Assembly (NCBI GenBank): GCA_002839315.1
Contig: PGXV01000009.1
Coordinates: 1-64,000, forward strand
Direction of reading: 5' to 3'
Origin: Spirochaetae bacterium HGW-Spirochaetae-3
GTDB lineage: Bacteria > Spirochaetota > Spirochaetia > Treponematales > UBA12059
DNA length: 64,000 nt
The notes under the pieces are model-generated. The model was given only the letters and a program-made list of their open reading frames with translations. It was not told the origin of the DNA and did no database searches. Made by a program: the position numbers and the translations under genes. Shown here in pieces: positions 62,995-64,000 of the stretch (positions are counted from its first letter, which is position 1; every line of letters begins with the position of its first letter).

Positions 62995-63957
62995 TTATGC
63001 CGGGCGAGGGCGCCCGACGATCCTTCCTATACGTTCCTTGCCTTCTGCCATACTCCACCCGTCCCGAGCGTTGAAGTACAGGTACCACGACCCGTCCGCC
63101 TCGCGGTACCGGCAGTCGCAGGCGTAGACGTGCGAGCGCGTCCAGCCCGGTTCGGGCGCTAGCAGCGGTTCCCTGCGTGCCTCGATCCACTCCCGGCCGT
63201 CCTCCGAGCGCAGGACGAAGATAGCCGAGCGCGAGCGTCCTTCCGCGTCCCTGAAGATCCTGTTCTGCAGGCCTATCCAGCCGTCTTCCATCGCGACTAC
63301 CTTCAGCGAGCCGGCGCCGAGGCCGTCGGGCGAGCCGTCGTTCGCCGGATCGGCCATGGGCCGCGGCTCGGGCTCGAACGGGCCTTCCGGCGTACCGCCC
63401 CGGGCTACCGCGAGGTATCGCGGCTCGCAGAAGCCGCAGTCGTCTATCCATGACAGCGACGCGGAGAAGTAGAGCGACCACGAGTCGCCCGCCCTAACGA
63501 CGCAGGGATTGGAGACGGAGTCGCCCAACGCCGGCTCGCGCATCCAGTCCAGGGCGGGACGCAGGAGTATCCGGGGCGTCGACCAACGTCGCAGGTCGAC
63601 GCTCCTCGATACGGCGATGACCGATCTCCATCGCCGCCTGAACGGCAGGGCCGTCAGCGGGAGCGCCAACGGCGGGTACTTTTCGTAGTACAACAGGTAC
63701 TCGCCCTCTATCCGCCTGATGAAGGGCCGCATGGCGTTCCGGACGACGAGGCCCCGTTCTAGCCACGACAGGCCGTCCCGCGATGAATAACGGTGCAGGC
63801 CCCAGGCCGAGTGCGCTAACAGCTCCCATTCGCCGCTCGGAGTTTCCTCGGGGAAGAGGAAGCTAGGGTCTGCGATCACCGGCGAGAACCGCGGCGGCTG
63901 TAGCAACGGATCGCCCGGTTCTGACCACGTCAAGGCGAGGAAATCGTCGATATGCAT
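62995..63957 (-). CDS. GH43/GH32-like five-bladed beta-propeller protein
   Basis: A 320-residue protein that looks like a glycoside-hydrolase clan propeller. Repeated blade motifs are WELLAHSAWGLHRYSSRDGLSWLERGLV, SVIAVSRSVDLRRWSTPRILL, YFSASLSWIDDCGFCEPRYLAVA, AIFVLRSEDGREWIEARREPLL and WYLYFNARDGWSMAEGKERIG. The N-terminal Asp in VIADPSFLFPEE fits the first catalytic Asp of such enzymes; the acid residue is not certain. No signal peptide is present. TATACT at 63964-63969 (minus strand) ends six bases before the ATG. Enzyme activity and sugar are unknown. Confidence 0.68.
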   Translation of the reverse strand: MHIDDFLALTWSEPGDPLLQPPRFSPVIADPSFLFPEETPSGEWELLAHSAWGLHRYSSRDGLSWLERGLVVRNAMRPFIRRIEGEYLLYYEKYPPLALPLTALPFRRRWRSVIAVSRSVDLRRWSTPRILLRPALDWMREPALGDSVSNPCVVRAGDSWSLYFSASLSWIDDCGFCEPRYLAVARGGTPEGPFEPEPRPMADPANDGSPDGLGAGSLKVVAMEDGWIGLQNRIFRDAEGRSRSAIFVLRSEDGREWIEARREPLLAPEPGWTRSHVYACDCRYREADGSWYLYFNARDGWSMAEGKERIGRIVGRPRPA

Positions 63958-63966
63958 GGCTACAGT

Positions 63967-63994
63967 ATAGTACCGGACGCCGAATTCGGCGCAA
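63967..63994 (-). promoter_or_regulatory. Promoter abutting the propeller gene
   Basis: On the minus strand TTGCGC (63994-63989), a 16-base spacer and TACTAT (63972-63967), overlapping TATACT (63969-63964), which ends six bases before the ATG at 63957. No Shine-Dalgarno is present. Confidence 0.55.
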
Positions 63995-64000
63995 GCCTCC

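Overview
The window comes from a GC-rich, anaerobic or fermentative, double-membrane bacterium, most probably a spirochaete (Spirochaetota). The strongest taxonomic marker is a P83/100-family protein at 4270-5886, a family known almost only from spirochaetes. A fused PyrB-PyrI aspartate carbamoyltransferase, outer-membrane barrel-like proteins, pyruvate:ferredoxin oxidoreductase, NfnAB and a flavin-dependent reductase lipoprotein fit that picture. No rRNA, tRNA, CRISPR array, insertion sequence or prophage was recognised. The gene content is mostly chromosomal housekeeping and sensing, with short gaps and many overlapping start/stop codons.

Layout. 163-7582 (+): CNNM/CorC-type membrane protein, rRNA uracil methyltransferase, beta-propeller/HEAT protein, P83/100, terminator, PyrBI. 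7693-15459: FrlD-like sugar kinase, RlmB, an odd cytidylate-kinase-like/BON fusion, EamA transporter, beta-CASP nuclease, a broken CPBP protease gene, a small coiled-coil membrane protein, Ada, DUF1697. 15495-19836 (+): chemoreceptor with a zinc-binding tail, and MprF. 19859-23880 (-): RpiR regulator, D-aminoacylase and a two-protein DUF5058-type membrane pair. 23981-28589: radical SAM protein, membrane M28 peptidase, yjdF with a riboswitch-like leader, divergent MATE pump, AbrB-like protein. 28746-35687 (-): Fe-S/Tat pair, a 7TM cysteine-motif protein, and a PAS/response regulator/7TM-kinase operon. 35826-38271 (+): envelope proteins. 38378-42353 (-): unknowns and a WYL/GyrI/isochorismatase cluster. 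43305-51172: PFOR, barrel protein, nucleoside phosphorylase, NfnAB. 52100-59978 (-): an operon of FAD dehydrogenase, cyclase-AAA-TPR, cNMP-binding protein, UDG and PriA. 60065-63957: MerR regulator, FMN/FAD reductase lipoprotein, GH43-like propeller.

How the genes fit together. PFOR makes reduced ferredoxin, NfnAB can bifurcate between ferredoxin/NADH and NADPH, and the membrane polyferredoxin and the exported flavin reductase are plausible outlets for electrons. The RpiR/D-aminoacylase/DUF5058 set looks like a scavenging system for N-acyl-D-amino acids. The yjdF/MATE pair, controlled by a structured RNA and two back-to-back promoters, looks like a response to toxic aromatic compounds.

The two most unusual signals are regulatory. 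First, the yjdF leader has two mutually exclusive helices, one of which hides the ribosome-binding site. Second, about ten genes have a -10 element ending 5-9 bases before the start codon and no Shine-Dalgarno sequence, which suggests leaderless mRNAs.
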